Source of the DNA: Halonotius aquaticus
GTDB lineage: Archaea; Halobacteriota; Halobacteria; Halobacteriales; Haloferacaceae
Direction: 5' to 3'
Length of the DNA: 64,000 nt
Assembly: GCF_003605575.1 (NCBI RefSeq)
Contig: NZ_QKNY01000018.1
Coordinates: forward strand, 310,001-374,000
Positions within the stretch are counted from its first letter, which is position 1. Every line of letters begins with the position of its first letter. Below, in pieces: positions 8,453-16,651 of this stretch. The translations under genes were made by a program, and so were the position numbers. The notes below the pieces were generated by a model, which was given only the letters and a program-made list of their open reading frames with translations, did not search any database and was not told where the DNA came from.

Positions 8453-8530
8453 TCATGCTTGGTCATTGGTGGTTTGTGTCTTACTGTTGGCTACAGGTAC
8501 ATTCTCTTCTAATTGCACTATTATCAGAAC

Positions 8531-8554
8531 AGATAATTTGGTAGTCATTTTTAT
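8531..8554 (+). promoter_or_regulatory. Archaellin 4 promoter (upstream element plus TATA)
   Basis: AGATAATTTG then four variable bases then TCATTTTTAT, the same pair of 10-mers as before archaellin 2. The TATA part ends 28 nt before the leader hairpin. Confidence 0.6.
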
Positions 8555-8581
8555 TACCATCGACTGTCACATCCCAGATAC

Positions 8582-8607
8582 CGTCTGGTCCAATACGGGC
8601 TCAGGCG
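8582..8607 (+). promoter_or_regulatory. Leader hairpin of archaellin 4
   Basis: CGTCTG (8582-8587) pairs with CAGGCG (8602-8607), and the inner CC (8590-8591) can pair with GG of 8597-8599. Nine bases remain to the ATG. Confidence 0.6.
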
Positions 8608-8616
8608 TACCAAACC

Positions 8617-9195
8617 ATGTTCAACACAGACGACCGAGGTCAGGTGGGGATCGGAACCCTCATCGTGTTCATCGCGATGGTGCTGGTCGCAGCAATTGCG
8701 GCTGGTGTTCTGATCAACACCGCAGGCCTCCTACAAGCACAGGCACAGCAAACAGGCGAAGAGACGACTGCCGAAGTCAGCAACGTCGTCCAAATTGGTG
8801 AAGTTGTTGGGATCGAAAACGACACTGACAATCAGATCGAAGAGCTCAATGCGACGATTCGGCTGGCGTCGGGGTCTGACCCGATCAACATGAGTGAAGC
8901 GTCGTACACTCTCTCTAGCCCAACTGGTAATGCGACCGTGGTCAACGGTAACAACAATGTCAACGACGACATTACGCATCACCAGCTCCAAGGTATGGAC
9001 AATGGGGTATCAATTCTTTCCGATCAGGAAGATGTTCTGATTGTCAACTTTGATCTCGCAGGTGAAAGTGGAATTGAGCCACTCAATTCTTCAGAAACGG
9101 TGACCCTAATCACACAGGCTCCAGCAGGCGGACAGACGTACAAGGAGCTGAAGACACCGCGACGGATCTTCGAGGACTCAACGTACATCCTCTGA
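8617..9195 (+). CDS. arlA: Archaellin, copy 4
   Basis: A 192-residue archaellin starting MFNTDDRG before QVGIGTL. It is closest to the detached copy at 27 kb: both share the N terminus DDRGQ, the segment SYT(L/V)SSPTGNATV and the ending [15 protein letters not shown]. Sequons include NAT, NMS and NSS. It closes the tandem set, and a T-rich stretch follows 18-30 nt after the stop. Confidence 0.95.
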   Translation: MFNTDDRGQVGIGTLIVFIAMVLVAAIAAGVLINTAGLLQAQAQQTGEETTAEVSNVVQIGEVVGIENDTDNQIEELNATIRLASGSDPINMSEASYTLSSPTGNATVVNGNNNVNDDITHHQLQGMDNGVSILSDQEDVLIVNFDLAGESGIEPLNSSETVTLITQAPAGGQTYKELKTPRRIFEDSTYIL

Positions 9196-9212
9196 CGCAG
9201 CGGTTTCCTTCG

Positions 9213-9225
9213 CTTTTTATTTTTC
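9213..9225 (+). terminator. T-rich terminator after archaellin 4
   Basis: The stretch ctttttattttt follows the stop by about 18 nt, and T-runs of this kind end transcripts in archaea. Confidence 0.45.
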
Positions 9226-9336
9226 ACACTCAATCCTAAAGTCGCGACTGAACACATACGGAATAGTTTGCGGTAGATTACTCCTCTGCGGTAACTCAAG
9301 GTAACAATTATTACTATTGTACTAGTTGGATACCGT

Positions 9337-9795
9337 ATGGACAGACGGCGACTGTTGATGGCCGGTAGCACAGCGATGTCAGTTGGACTAGCTGGGTGTA
9401 GTGGCCTGCTCGGTGGTAATGAGGAAGATGACGGCCCGACACAGCCGGTGATCGCTCGCATCGGGATCGAAACAAACGCCGGCGAAGGCCAAGTCACGGG
9501 ACAGATATCAAATCCAACTGACGAGGCCGTTAACCGAACAATATATGCACGGATCTATACGGCTCCACAGGAGCCGAGTACCCTGCTTGAGGAGAATCCC
9601 GAAGAGACGCTCTCGCAATCGATTAACAATATTCCACCACAGAACACCGGCGCGTTTCTGTTGTCGATCCCCGGCGTGTATACAGTCAGTCGTCTTAGCG
9701 ACAACATCGAGGCTGCACTCGTCCCACCAGGAGAGAACCCAACAGAGGGAGACTATCAGTGGTTCGGCCCTGATGCAGAAACGCTCAACGCATAA
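9337..9795 (+). CDS. Small Tat-type lipoprotein, haloarchaeal
   Basis: 152 residues with the N terminus MDRRRLLMAG, a twin-arginine export signal, and the lipobox LAGC with the lipid-attachment cysteine at C21. An acidic linker follows, then a beta-rich domain (VTGQISNPTDEAVNRTIYARIY) like the FxLYD/CARDB-like beta-sandwich domains of archaeal surface proteins; that fold is my inference. Placed between the archaellins and the che genes, it may be a surface accessory of the motility block, but nothing in the sequence proves it. Confidence 0.72.
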   Translation: MDRRRLLMAGSTAMSVGLAGCSGLLGGNEEDDGPTQPVIARIGIETNAGEGQVTGQISNPTDEAVNRTIYARIYTAPQEPSTLLEENPEETLSQSINNIPPQNTGAFLLSIPGVYTVSRLSDNIEAALVPPGENPTEGDYQWFGPDAETLNA

Positions 9796-9917
9796 TCATA
9801 CGTCCACTGGTACCAACAGTTGTGATGTATGTCATCGCAGCCGAGGGATTCTGACCTGCGTGGCATCCAATTGATCCGAGGACAACACTCTTTATCGCAA
9901 CGCCAGAAGCTACCCCT

Positions 9918-10661
9918 ATGAGTTCGGATGATCCTGAGGACGACCCACAAGAAAAGGGAATCCTCGCGCCCGATGAGCTCGATATCACCGATCATCCGAA
10001 AGTCGAATCACTCTCCGAAGGACGGTATGTCGTGTCACCCGACGACACGCCCGTCGATCCAGACCCCGAACAACAAGGAAAATCGGGTTCGACCGAGTCA
10101 CAACTCCCTGCCAGCGACGACACAGCAAACGACACAGACGACAATGCTGAGGAGAGCGCGGAAGGTGACGACGACACCGAGCAAGCGCCACGCGGAAGCG
10201 GTGGTGGAGATGACGATGACGACACAGCAGAAGAGCCACCGGCCGACACAGACGACGACAGCGAGGGCGCAGCCGAGCCGCCAGCCGTCAGGTTGACCCA
10301 ACAGACTGTCAGCCAGTTTCTCGCTGAATCACTCACCTCAACCGAGACAGCCTACGGGTTCGACGCGACAGTCAACATCGAGGGGAGTGTCAAGCGCGGG
10401 CGGATGAGTTCCGACGATGTTGCCGAAACCTTAGAGGGGCTGTTGCGGTGGTACGCCTCCCAGACAACCGACGAGATGGAGCCGGAAGCCGCCCTTGGGA
10501 TCATTCTCGCCGGCAGTACACTCGAGGTTGAGTACCCGGTACAGAGCGTCTACGCCATGCTCAAGCGATATGGGCTTCAGCCGGATGATTCGATCAGCGA
10601 TCTGCTATCAGCGATCCGCGAGGAAGGGTCGTTCACCGTGCCGCCGTCAGAGAATCGGTGA
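9918..10661 (+). CDS. Uncharacterised protein with acidic linker and C-terminal helical domain
   Basis: I do not recognise the family with certainty. Residues 1-30 include a short conserved-looking segment (KGILAPDELDI), about 35-115 are a low-complexity linker of Asp, Glu, Gly and Ala, and residues 118-247 form a mostly helical domain containing SQFLAESL, LEGLLRWYASQ and YAMLKRYGL. No signal peptide or membrane segment is seen, so it is cytoplasmic. It sits directly before cheY in the same direction, with 132 nt between them, which makes a role in chemotaxis or motor control plausible but unproven. Confidence 0.7.
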   Translation: MSSDDPEDDPQEKGILAPDELDITDHPKVESLSEGRYVVSPDDTPVDPDPEQQGKSGSTESQLPASDDTANDTDDNAEESAEGDDDTEQAPRGSGGGDDDDDTAEEPPADTDDDSEGAAEPPAVRLTQQTVSQFLAESLTSTETAYGFDATVNIEGSVKRGRMSSDDVAETLEGLLRWYASQTTDEMEPEAALGIILAGSTLEVEYPVQSVYAMLKRYGLQPDDSISDLLSAIREEGSFTVPPSENR

Positions 10662-10757
10662 GCAACGTCTCACCGACAGCCAAACGGTGAGTGCTCTAGC
10701 ATCGTCAGCCCCCCGTGATGCGCCGGCACTACTCTCAGGGCTGATAGCTATAGGGGA

Positions 10758-10766
10758 GTGTTTATA
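10758..10766 (+). promoter_or_regulatory. TATA-like box before cheY
   Basis: The stretch agtgtttatatt around this position lies about 30-35 nt before the cheY ATG, preceded by a GATAGCTAT sequence. It would give a nearly leaderless start of the che-arl operon. Confidence 0.5.
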
Positions 10767-10793
10767 TTACCTCGGGTGTCCTATGTTCGATAT

Positions 10794-11156
10794 ATGGCAA
10801 AGCGTGTGATGATCGCTGACGACTCGGAGTTCATGCGGAACCTACTCCGAGAGATACTCGAAGACGACTTCGAAATCGTTGGGGAAGCCGAAAACGGTGT
10901 CGAAGCGGTCAACCTCTATGAAGAGGAGGATCCCGACATCGCCATGATGGATATCGTCATGCCGATCCGCAGTGGGATCGAGGCGACAAACGAGATCACG
11001 AACAATGATCCCGACGCGAAGGTGATCATGTGTACCAGTGTCGGCCAAGAGGAGAAGATGAAACAGGCGATTAAGGCCGGCGCGTCGGGATACATTACCA
11101 AACCGTTCCAGAAGCCAAACGTCCTCAACGAGATCAACGACGTCATCCCGGCCTAG
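10794..11156 (+). CDS. cheY: Chemotaxis response regulator CheY
   Basis: A single receiver domain of 120 residues. The acidic pair is D9-D10, the phospho-acceptor D53 in MMDIVMP, the switch residue T81 and the lysine K103 in TKPF. Phosphorylated CheY signals the archaellum motor to reverse, in archaea through the CheF adaptor, which is not in this window. The ATG at 10794 gives the standard N terminus; an earlier in-frame start would add 12 residues overlapping the promoter. The cheC ATG follows the stop after 1 nt. Confidence 0.96.
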   Translation: MAKRVMIADDSEFMRNLLREILEDDFEIVGEAENGVEAVNLYEEEDPDIAMMDIVMPIRSGIEATNEITNNDPDAKVIMCTSVGQEEKMKQAIKAGASGYITKPFQKPNVLNEINDVIPA

Positions 11157-11157
11157 T

Positions 11158-12348
11158 ATGAAAGTCGATATCCGGGAGCTGGGGCAGTTCAACCATCTCG
11201 CCTCCGAAGGGGCCAAACAGGCCGCCAAATCGCTGTCGACACTGGCGGGTATCGAGATGGATGTCGATGTCACCGACGTCAGCCTCGTCACCGAGTCGGT
11301 GCTCGCGGAGACGTTCGCCGACCGCTCGTTTGTCGGCGTCGAACTCGGCTTACAGGGCGGCCTAGAGGGTGAAACGGTGTTGGCCCTCGAACGCGAGCGC
11401 GCGCTCGTACTGCAAGAGTTGCTGTTGGATGCGACCGACACCGACTACTCCTCGAAAGGCAGCACCATCGCGAAAAGCAGCGTCACCGAACTCGGCAACA
11501 TCATGATCGGCGGCTTCATCGACGGCTGGGCCAACCACCTCGATACGGCGATCAACATGACGCCGCCGCGGTACACCGAGGCCAACGGGCCGCGCATCCT
11601 GCCGGATCAGGCCATCGAGGCAGCAAAAAACCACGGCGTGTTCCTCTTTGAGAGCAAGCTGTCGGGAATGGACGTCGACCTCGATTTCTCGCTGTACATG
11701 CTGCCGGAGTACCGCCAATTCGTGCAGCTGCTGTCGGGCAACGACCAGGGCAACCAGATCCCGGTCAACCGACTCAGCACCTTCGAGGAGTTGGCCAAGG
11801 AGGGGGCGGGCAACGCCGCCGGCCAGATCGGCATGATGACCGGCCTCGACACCAACGTCGATGTGAGCCGGCTGCGGTTCGTGCCGCTGTCTGGCGTCCC
11901 AAAGCAGGTCGGCAACGACCAGTTTGTCGGCGTCGTCTTCGAGTTGACAGGGCTGCCGAGCGGGTATCTCGTCGTGTTGTTTGACGAGAAATCCGCCATC
12001 ACGATCGCCAACGCGATGATGCCCGGCGATTCGACGGAGGATGAGATCGGCTCGATGACCGAAGGCGCAATCAAGGAGCTCGGCAACATCATGACCAGCG
12101 GCTTCATCGATGGTTGGGCGAACGTGCTCCAGACGAGCATCGAGCATTCCCCGCCAAACTTCGTCCACGACATGGGCGAGTCGATCATGAGCCCGGTCGT
12201 CGGCAAGCTTGGCCAACAGCAGGATTACGCTTTTGTCATCGATTCAACGATCGAGATCGATGGCAACGAGGGGCAGTGTGATATCTACGCGTTGCCCAAC
12301 GAGCGAGAACTAGCCCGGGCACTGTCGGCACTGCCGGCACAGGACTAA
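11158..12348 (+). CDS. cheC: Chemotaxis protein CheC, double-unit form
   Basis: CheC proteins dephosphorylate CheY-P and bind CheD. The 396-residue length is twice that of a bacterial CheC, and the sequence is a tandem duplication: each half has an EGA-x-x-AA helix (E17 in the first, about 216 in the second) and an ELGNIM-GGFIDGWA-like helix (about residues 107-122 and 305-320). Both halves keep the Glu and Asn of the phosphatase motif. Directly between cheY and cheD, it belongs to the signal-termination unit. Confidence 0.92.
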   Translation: MKVDIRELGQFNHLASEGAKQAAKSLSTLAGIEMDVDVTDVSLVTESVLAETFADRSFVGVELGLQGGLEGETVLALERERALVLQELLLDATDTDYSSKGSTIAKSSVTELGNIMIGGFIDGWANHLDTAINMTPPRYTEANGPRILPDQAIEAAKNHGVFLFESKLSGMDVDLDFSLYMLPEYRQFVQLLSGNDQGNQIPVNRLSTFEELAKEGAGNAAGQIGMMTGLDTNVDVSRLRFVPLSGVPKQVGNDQFVGVVFELTGLPSGYLVVLFDEKSAITIANAMMPGDSTEDEIGSMTEGAIKELGNIMTSGFIDGWANVLQTSIEHSPPNFVHDMGESIMSPVVGKLGQQQDYAFVIDSTIEIDGNEGQCDIYALPNERELARALSALPAQD

Positions 12349-12364
12349 TCGTCGGGAGGCGCTC

Positions 12365-12871
12365 GTGACACGGGATCGGCAGCGCAAACAAAGCGCGCCA
12401 ATAAAACAGGTCGGCATCGCCGAATATGCCGTGGTAACCGATAACACGGTACTGTCGACCAGCGGGGTTGGCTCATGTCTCGGGATTGTCCTTCGGGACT
12501 CATTCAACGATGTCTCGGGGTTGATTCACGTGATGCTGCCAACAGCAGAAGAGAGCCGCGATGGCAACCCCGCGAAATTCGTTGATACCGGGCTCCCGCT
12601 GGTGATCGAGGAGATGATCGAGGCCGGAGCAAGCAAACGGCGGCTGGAGGGCTGGGTTGTCGGTGGCAGCGAGATGCTCTCGTTTTCCTCGGATGGCGAC
12701 AGCATCGGAAGCCGCAACATCGCCGCCGCCAAACAGGCCTTCGAGCACTACGGGATCGACGTTGCCGGCACCGATGTCGGCGGCAGCCACGGCCGGTCGA
12801 TCCGCTTCGATCCAGCAAGCGAGTCGGTGACAATTCAGACGGCCAAGGACAACACGACACAGACGATCTAA
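12365..12871 (+). CDS. cheD: Chemoreceptor glutamine deamidase CheD
   Basis: CheD converts receptor glutamines to glutamates and is held by CheC. The catalytic cysteine is C38 in VGSCLGIV and the histidine H55 in LIHVMLP, at the usual spacing. The start is a GTG, chosen because the following TRDRQRKQSAPIKQVGIAEY is the normal N-terminal length for the family. It is the third gene of the cheY-cheC-cheD set, and 104 nt separate it from arlCE. Confidence 0.93.
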   Translation: MTRDRQRKQSAPIKQVGIAEYAVVTDNTVLSTSGVGSCLGIVLRDSFNDVSGLIHVMLPTAEESRDGNPAKFVDTGLPLVIEEMIEAGASKRRLEGWVVGGSEMLSFSSDGDSIGSRNIAAAKQAFEHYGIDVAGTDVGGSHGRSIRFDPASESVTIQTAKDNTTQTI

Positions 12872-12893
12872 CGTCTGACGGGAACTATCAGCA

Positions 12894-12925
12894 CTGATAT
12901 GTGTCTGACGCTAGATATCAGTTTT
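12894..12925 (+). terminator. Hairpin plus TTTT after cheD
   Basis: CTGATAT (12894-12900) pairs with ATATCAG (12915-12921) around a 14-base loop and is followed by TTTT. It may attenuate transcription between the che genes and arlCE. Confidence 0.4.
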
Positions 12926-12975
12926 GAGAGTTGGATGGGTGGTTTCAAGTGTATCGGTGGTCATAAACCGTTACA

Positions 12976-15018
12976 ATGGGTCTCGGCATCGCACTCCTCG
13001 TCGCAGTACCCACCCTAGAGATCGGTGCCCAACTCGGGGGCAATCTCTCGGCGTGGGTCGTGACGACCGCAACCATCGGCTTGGTCGGGGCGAGTATCAT
13101 CGACCGTATCCTCGAAGGTGAGGAAGACGCCGGCGGCGGCGGTGGTGGCGGCGACGGGGGCATGGACGGCGACCTCGGTGGGGGAATGGACGACGACCTT
13201 GGCGGCGGGATGGACGATGATCTCGGCGGGGGCATGGATGATGACCTCGGCGGGATGGACGATGACTTCGGTGGCGGGGGGATGGATGATGATTTCGGCG
13301 GGATGGACGATGACTTCGGTGGCGGCGGTGGTGGCGACTTCGGCGGTGGCGGTGGCGGCGGCAACACCGACGAACTCGCCCACCAGATCGAGGAGCTAGA
13401 AACCGAGGTGTCTGATCTCTCCTCGACGGTCGGCACCATCCGCGAGGAAAACACCGAGATCAGCGAGCGCGTCGAGGAAGTCGAAGAGGATGTCCGCAAC
13501 CTGCTTGACATCTACGAGATGGTGACCCGCGGCATCAACCCCTTCGTCGACGACGGCGGTGGTGGTGGCGGTGCCGGCGGCGGCTTCGGCGGTGGCGGCG
13601 GCGACGGCGGCGGCCTCGGCCTGTTCGACGATGACGAAGAGGAGGCCGAGGACGTCGACGACTCGGTGATGGACGCCGACGCCGACGGCTTCTTCGACGA
13701 CGAACTGACCGAAGAAGAGATCGAACCCGCAGACGATGGCGGCGACGAGGCCGGCGGCATGGACGACAGCTTAGACGAGATGGGCGACGGTGATTTCGCC
13801 GACGATCTCGATGCCGACGACGATGACTTCGCCGACGACCTCGACGACGGCGACGAGTTCAGCGATGATCTCGATGACGGTGATGCCGAGAGCTTCGAAG
13901 ATGACCTCGATGACGGTGCTGAGGGGTTCGAGGACGACCTTGGCGGCGAAGATGACTTTGGTGACGACCTCGAAGGAGATGCAAGTGATCAAGATATGTC
14001 CGGCGAAAAATCATTCAGCGAACTGAAAAACGAGTACGACTCCGGGGATGCCGAATGGGCCGACGAAGATGACCTCGACGATGGTGGCGAGGAGGATCTC
14101 GATGCCGACATCGACGATGAGTCCTCATCCGATGGGCTCGATGAGGGCTTCGATGACGGCGAGGACGCCTTCGACGAGGGCTTCGACGACGAAGACGACG
14201 GACTAGATGACGGCGAGGATGCCTTTGATGAGGGCGGTGACGCCTTCGATGACGGTGGCGACGCCTTTGACGAGGGCGGCGACGGCTTCGACGAGGGCGG
14301 TGACGCCTTCGATGACGGCGAAGATGCCTTTGATCAGGGTGGCGACGGCTTCGACGAGGGGTTCGAGGAGGAACCCGAACCAGCCGACGCCGCCGGCGGA
14401 ACACCGGAGCCAGAGCCCGAACCCACCGGAGGAGCCCAACAGGAAGCCGGACAACAGCAGGCCGACGGCCAGCCGGCCGGTGGTCGCCAACAAACCCAAC
14501 AGCGAGAGCAACAGCAGCAGGCTGGCGGCCAACAGGGTGGTGGCCAAGCCCAGAGCCAACGCGGCGGCCACGAGGAGGCCGGCGGCTCACGGCCGCTGTC
14601 GCCGATCCGAGAGCGCGGGGCGGGCGACTTCGAGTACGTCACCTCCGATCACCTCTCGACGGCCCGTGAGAAGCCCTACCTCACGACGCTGCCAAGCGAT
14701 TACCTTGGCGATCTCGTGATCATGGAGTGGCTGGAGTTCCTCGTTGATGAGTCAACCGTCACCGACGCCGCGCGCGCGGTCAACTACTACGAGCGCATCG
14801 AGTGGGTCGACCCCGCCGTCGCCGACCACCTCCGATCGTTCCTCTCCGGGTTCGGCAACGTCGATCGCAACAAGATCGACCGCCCAGGCACCGAGTACCT
14901 TACACGTGAGCATCACATACATAGTCTGAAATACATCATGCAGCTCAACGGTACCACCGCCACATCGGTCATTATCGACCGCTGGGACAGCTTTACCCCG
15001 GACAACAATGGGTTTTAG
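12976..15018 (+). CDS. arlCE: Archaellum accessory protein ArlC/E fusion with long acidic repeats
   Basis: The cytosolic collar proteins ArlC, ArlD and ArlE link the motor to chemotaxis signalling. Here residues 1-45 are hydrophobic, 50-130 consist of Gly-rich repeats of the form GGMDDDLGG, and 132-178 form an ArlC-type coiled coil (IEELETEVSDLSSTVG). A very long Asp/Gly tract fills 190-475, with repeats of the form D-A-F-D-E/D-G-G. A Gln-rich stretch follows (about 488-535), then the ArlD/E domain at about 553-650 (YVTSDHLST, PYLTTLPSDYLGDL). At 680 residues it is much longer than the domains require. No separate arlD is seen here. Confidence 0.88.
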   Translation: MGLGIALLVAVPTLEIGAQLGGNLSAWVVTTATIGLVGASIIDRILEGEEDAGGGGGGGDGGMDGDLGGGMDDDLGGGMDDDLGGGMDDDLGGMDDDFGGGGMDDDFGGMDDDFGGGGGGDFGGGGGGGNTDELAHQIEELETEVSDLSSTVGTIREENTEISERVEEVEEDVRNLLDIYEMVTRGINPFVDDGGGGGGAGGGFGGGGGDGGGLGLFDDDEEEAEDVDDSVMDADADGFFDDELTEEEIEPADDGGDEAGGMDDSLDEMGDGDFADDLDADDDDFADDLDDGDEFSDDLDDGDAESFEDDLDDGAEGFEDDLGGEDDFGDDLEGDASDQDMSGEKSFSELKNEYDSGDAEWADEDDLDDGGEEDLDADIDDESSSDGLDEGFDDGEDAFDEGFDDEDDGLDDGEDAFDEGGDAFDDGGDAFDEGGDGFDEGGDAFDDGEDAFDQGGDGFDEGFEEEPEPADAAGGTPEPEPEPTGGAQQEAGQQQADGQPAGGRQQTQQREQQQQAGGQQGGGQAQSQRGGHEEAGGSRPLSPIRERGAGDFEYVTSDHLSTAREKPYLTTLPSDYLGDLVIMEWLEFLVDESTVTDAARAVNYYERIEWVDPAVADHLRSFLSGFGNVDRNKIDRPGTEYLTREHHIHSLKYIMQLNGTTATSVIIDRWDSFTPDNNGF

Positions 15019-15427
15019 CGTCAGTGCCTCAACCGCGCTCATCTTCGCCGCACTGTTTTTAGCCCTCGGCATCTTCTATCCGGCAATGGCGAACAGTTAC
15101 GAGCGCGTGCAAGCGGCTGATGCCGACCAAGCGGATCGCGCCCTTGATCAAGCCGACAGCGACATCCGGATCGATGCGGCAACTGGTGGGACAGTCGATG
15201 TCACCAACAACGGCTCGACAACACTCCCGGTCGACGAGACAGATCTGCTGCTTGACGGCGAGTACCAACCACGAAGCACCGTCACAACTGATGTGGGTGG
15301 CAACACAGCCACCGACCTCTGGCTGCCGGGTGAAACACTAACGCTTGATCCCAATGCGGGCCTCGGCGGTGTCAATCAGGTACGTGTCGTCACCGAACAC
15401 GGCGTCAGTGATTCAGTGGTGATCTAA
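15008..15427 (+). CDS. arlF: Archaellum stator-like protein ArlF
   Basis: 139 residues with one N-terminal membrane helix (TALIFAALFLALGIFYPA, about 9-26), then a beta-sandwich domain outside the membrane. ArlF binds the S-layer and, with ArlG, forms the static part against which the filament turns. The ATG lies 11 nt inside the end of arlCE, in another frame, so translation is probably coupled. The domain lacks cysteines and is rich in Asp and Thr, as expected for a salt-exposed protein. Confidence 0.88.
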   Translation: MGFSVSASTALIFAALFLALGIFYPAMANSYERVQAADADQADRALDQADSDIRIDAATGGTVDVTNNGSTTLPVDETDLLLDGEYQPRSTVTTDVGGNTATDLWLPGETLTLDPNAGLGGVNQVRVVTEHGVSDSVVI

Positions 15428-15428
15428 C

Positions 15429-15887
15429 GTGGCTAGTGTTTCTGTCTCCCATCTGATCATCTTCATCGCCAGCCTCGTTGTTGCCGCCGGCGTCGCAGGG
15501 ACGCTGACGACCGGCGTCGAACGCGTCAGCAACGCCGTTGAGGACGGCAGTCTCGATGTCAGCCAGCAGGTGCGGACGGATATCGATATCGTGAGCGATC
15601 CCGCGAATCCAACCATCGACACAACAACAGGCAATCTGACCGTTCACGTCCGCAATACCGGCTCACAGGCGATTTTCATACGTCCAGACTCCGTTGATAT
15701 GGTGCTGAATGGGCAGTTTGTGACAAATAGTGACTTCACCATCACCGACGCCAACGGTGCAAAGACGGTGGCCCGTACCGGTGACGTGATGGCCATCGAG
15801 ATCGACGACAGTCTTGTCCAAACCGGCGACAACAGATTATACCTAACAATCAATAGCGATGAGGAAGTATATGAGTTCAGGAACTGA
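15429..15887 (+). CDS. arlG: Archaellum stator-like protein ArlG
   Basis: 152 residues with an N-terminal helix (HLIIFIASLVVAAGVAGTL, about 7-25) that resembles the assembly helix of type IV pilins, followed by a beta-sandwich (LTVHVRNTGSQAIFI). ArlG forms a filament capped by ArlF in the pseudoperiplasm. The GTG start follows the arlF stop directly; no ATG gives a complete membrane helix. Identification rests on fold, size and position between arlF and arlH. Confidence 0.87.
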   Translation: MASVSVSHLIIFIASLVVAAGVAGTLTTGVERVSNAVEDGSLDVSQQVRTDIDIVSDPANPTIDTTTGNLTVHVRNTGSQAIFIRPDSVDMVLNGQFVTNSDFTITDANGAKTVARTGDVMAIEIDDSLVQTGDNRLYLTINSDEEVYEFRN

Positions 15888-15890
15888 CCA

Positions 15891-16649
15891 ATGAGCACAG
15901 CACGTCGTGATATCCTGTCGATCGGGCTCGAAGGCCATGACCAGTTGAACGCCGAGCTCGGCGGCGGGTTCCCACCCGGTAGTATCGTTCTCATGGAGGG
16001 CGACTACGGGGCGGGCAAAAGCGCGCTGAGCCAGCGGTTTAGCTACGGCTTTACACAGGAGGACACGACGGTTACCTATCTCTCGACGGAGCTGACTGTC
16101 AGCGGATTTATCAATCAGATGCACTCGCTGTCCTACGATATCACCTCGGAGCTATTGGAGGAACAGCTCCTGTTTTTGAGCGCAGATTTCGACAGCGGTG
16201 GCGCGCTGCGTGGCAATGAAGACAAAGAGCGGAAAGAACTGCTCAAACGCCTGATGGACGCCGAGGCGATGTGGGAACCGGAGGTCGTCATCATCGACAC
16301 CTTCGATGCGATCCTCCGTAACGATCCCAAGTTCGAATCCCTCGTGCGCAACGACGAAGGGCGACAGGCTGCCCTTGAGATTATCTCGTATTTCCGGGAT
16401 ATGATCTCGATGGGGAAACTCATCATCATCACCGTCGACCCCTCGACGGTCGACGACGACACGATCGATCCGTTCCGGTCGATCGCCGACGTCTTCCTTG
16501 AGTTGGAGATGGCAGAGGTCGGCAGCGAGACCCGGCGGTCGATCTCGGTGAAACGGTTCGCCGGGATGGGCGAACAGGTCGGTGACAGCATCGGGTTCTC
16601 GGTGCGCTCCGGCACCGGGATCGTCATCGAAAGCCGGAGTGTGGCCTAA
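15891..16649 (+). CDS. arlH: Archaellum motor regulator ArlH (KaiC-like)
   Basis: ArlH is a KaiC-family protein that binds ATP and pairs with the motor ATPase ArlI. Residues 37-44 are the Walker A motif GDYGAGKS, the Walker B-like strand is VVIIDTFDAI (about 132-141), and the C terminus is typical (GFSVRSGTGIVIESRSVA). It begins 3 nt after arlG and ends 2 nt before arlI, so the genes are one transcript. The KaiC-like ATPase at 4.5 kb is a separate paralogue. Confidence 0.95.
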   Translation: MSTARRDILSIGLEGHDQLNAELGGGFPPGSIVLMEGDYGAGKSALSQRFSYGFTQEDTTVTYLSTELTVSGFINQMHSLSYDITSELLEEQLLFLSADFDSGGALRGNEDKERKELLKRLMDAEAMWEPEVVIIDTFDAILRNDPKFESLVRNDEGRQAALEIISYFRDMISMGKLIIITVDPSTVDDDTIDPFRSIADVFLELEMAEVGSETRRSISVKRFAGMGEQVGDSIGFSVRSGTGIVIESRSVA

Positions 16650-16651
16650 CG

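Larger units (their letters stand above)
8285..8616. other. Structured spacer between archaellins 3 and 4
   Basis: This 332-nt gap contains no convincing ORF. It holds three strong inverted repeats in a row: 8301-8322, 8331-8367 and 8433-8452. The first may be the archaellin 3 terminator. The last third is AT-rich and carries the archaellin 4 promoter and leader. Confidence 0.6.

Noticed and set aside
8256-8456. Short open frame on the minus strand over the archaellin 3-4 spacer
   Set aside because: It spans the hairpins and overlaps the archaellin 3 end; the translated sequence shows no conserved feature.
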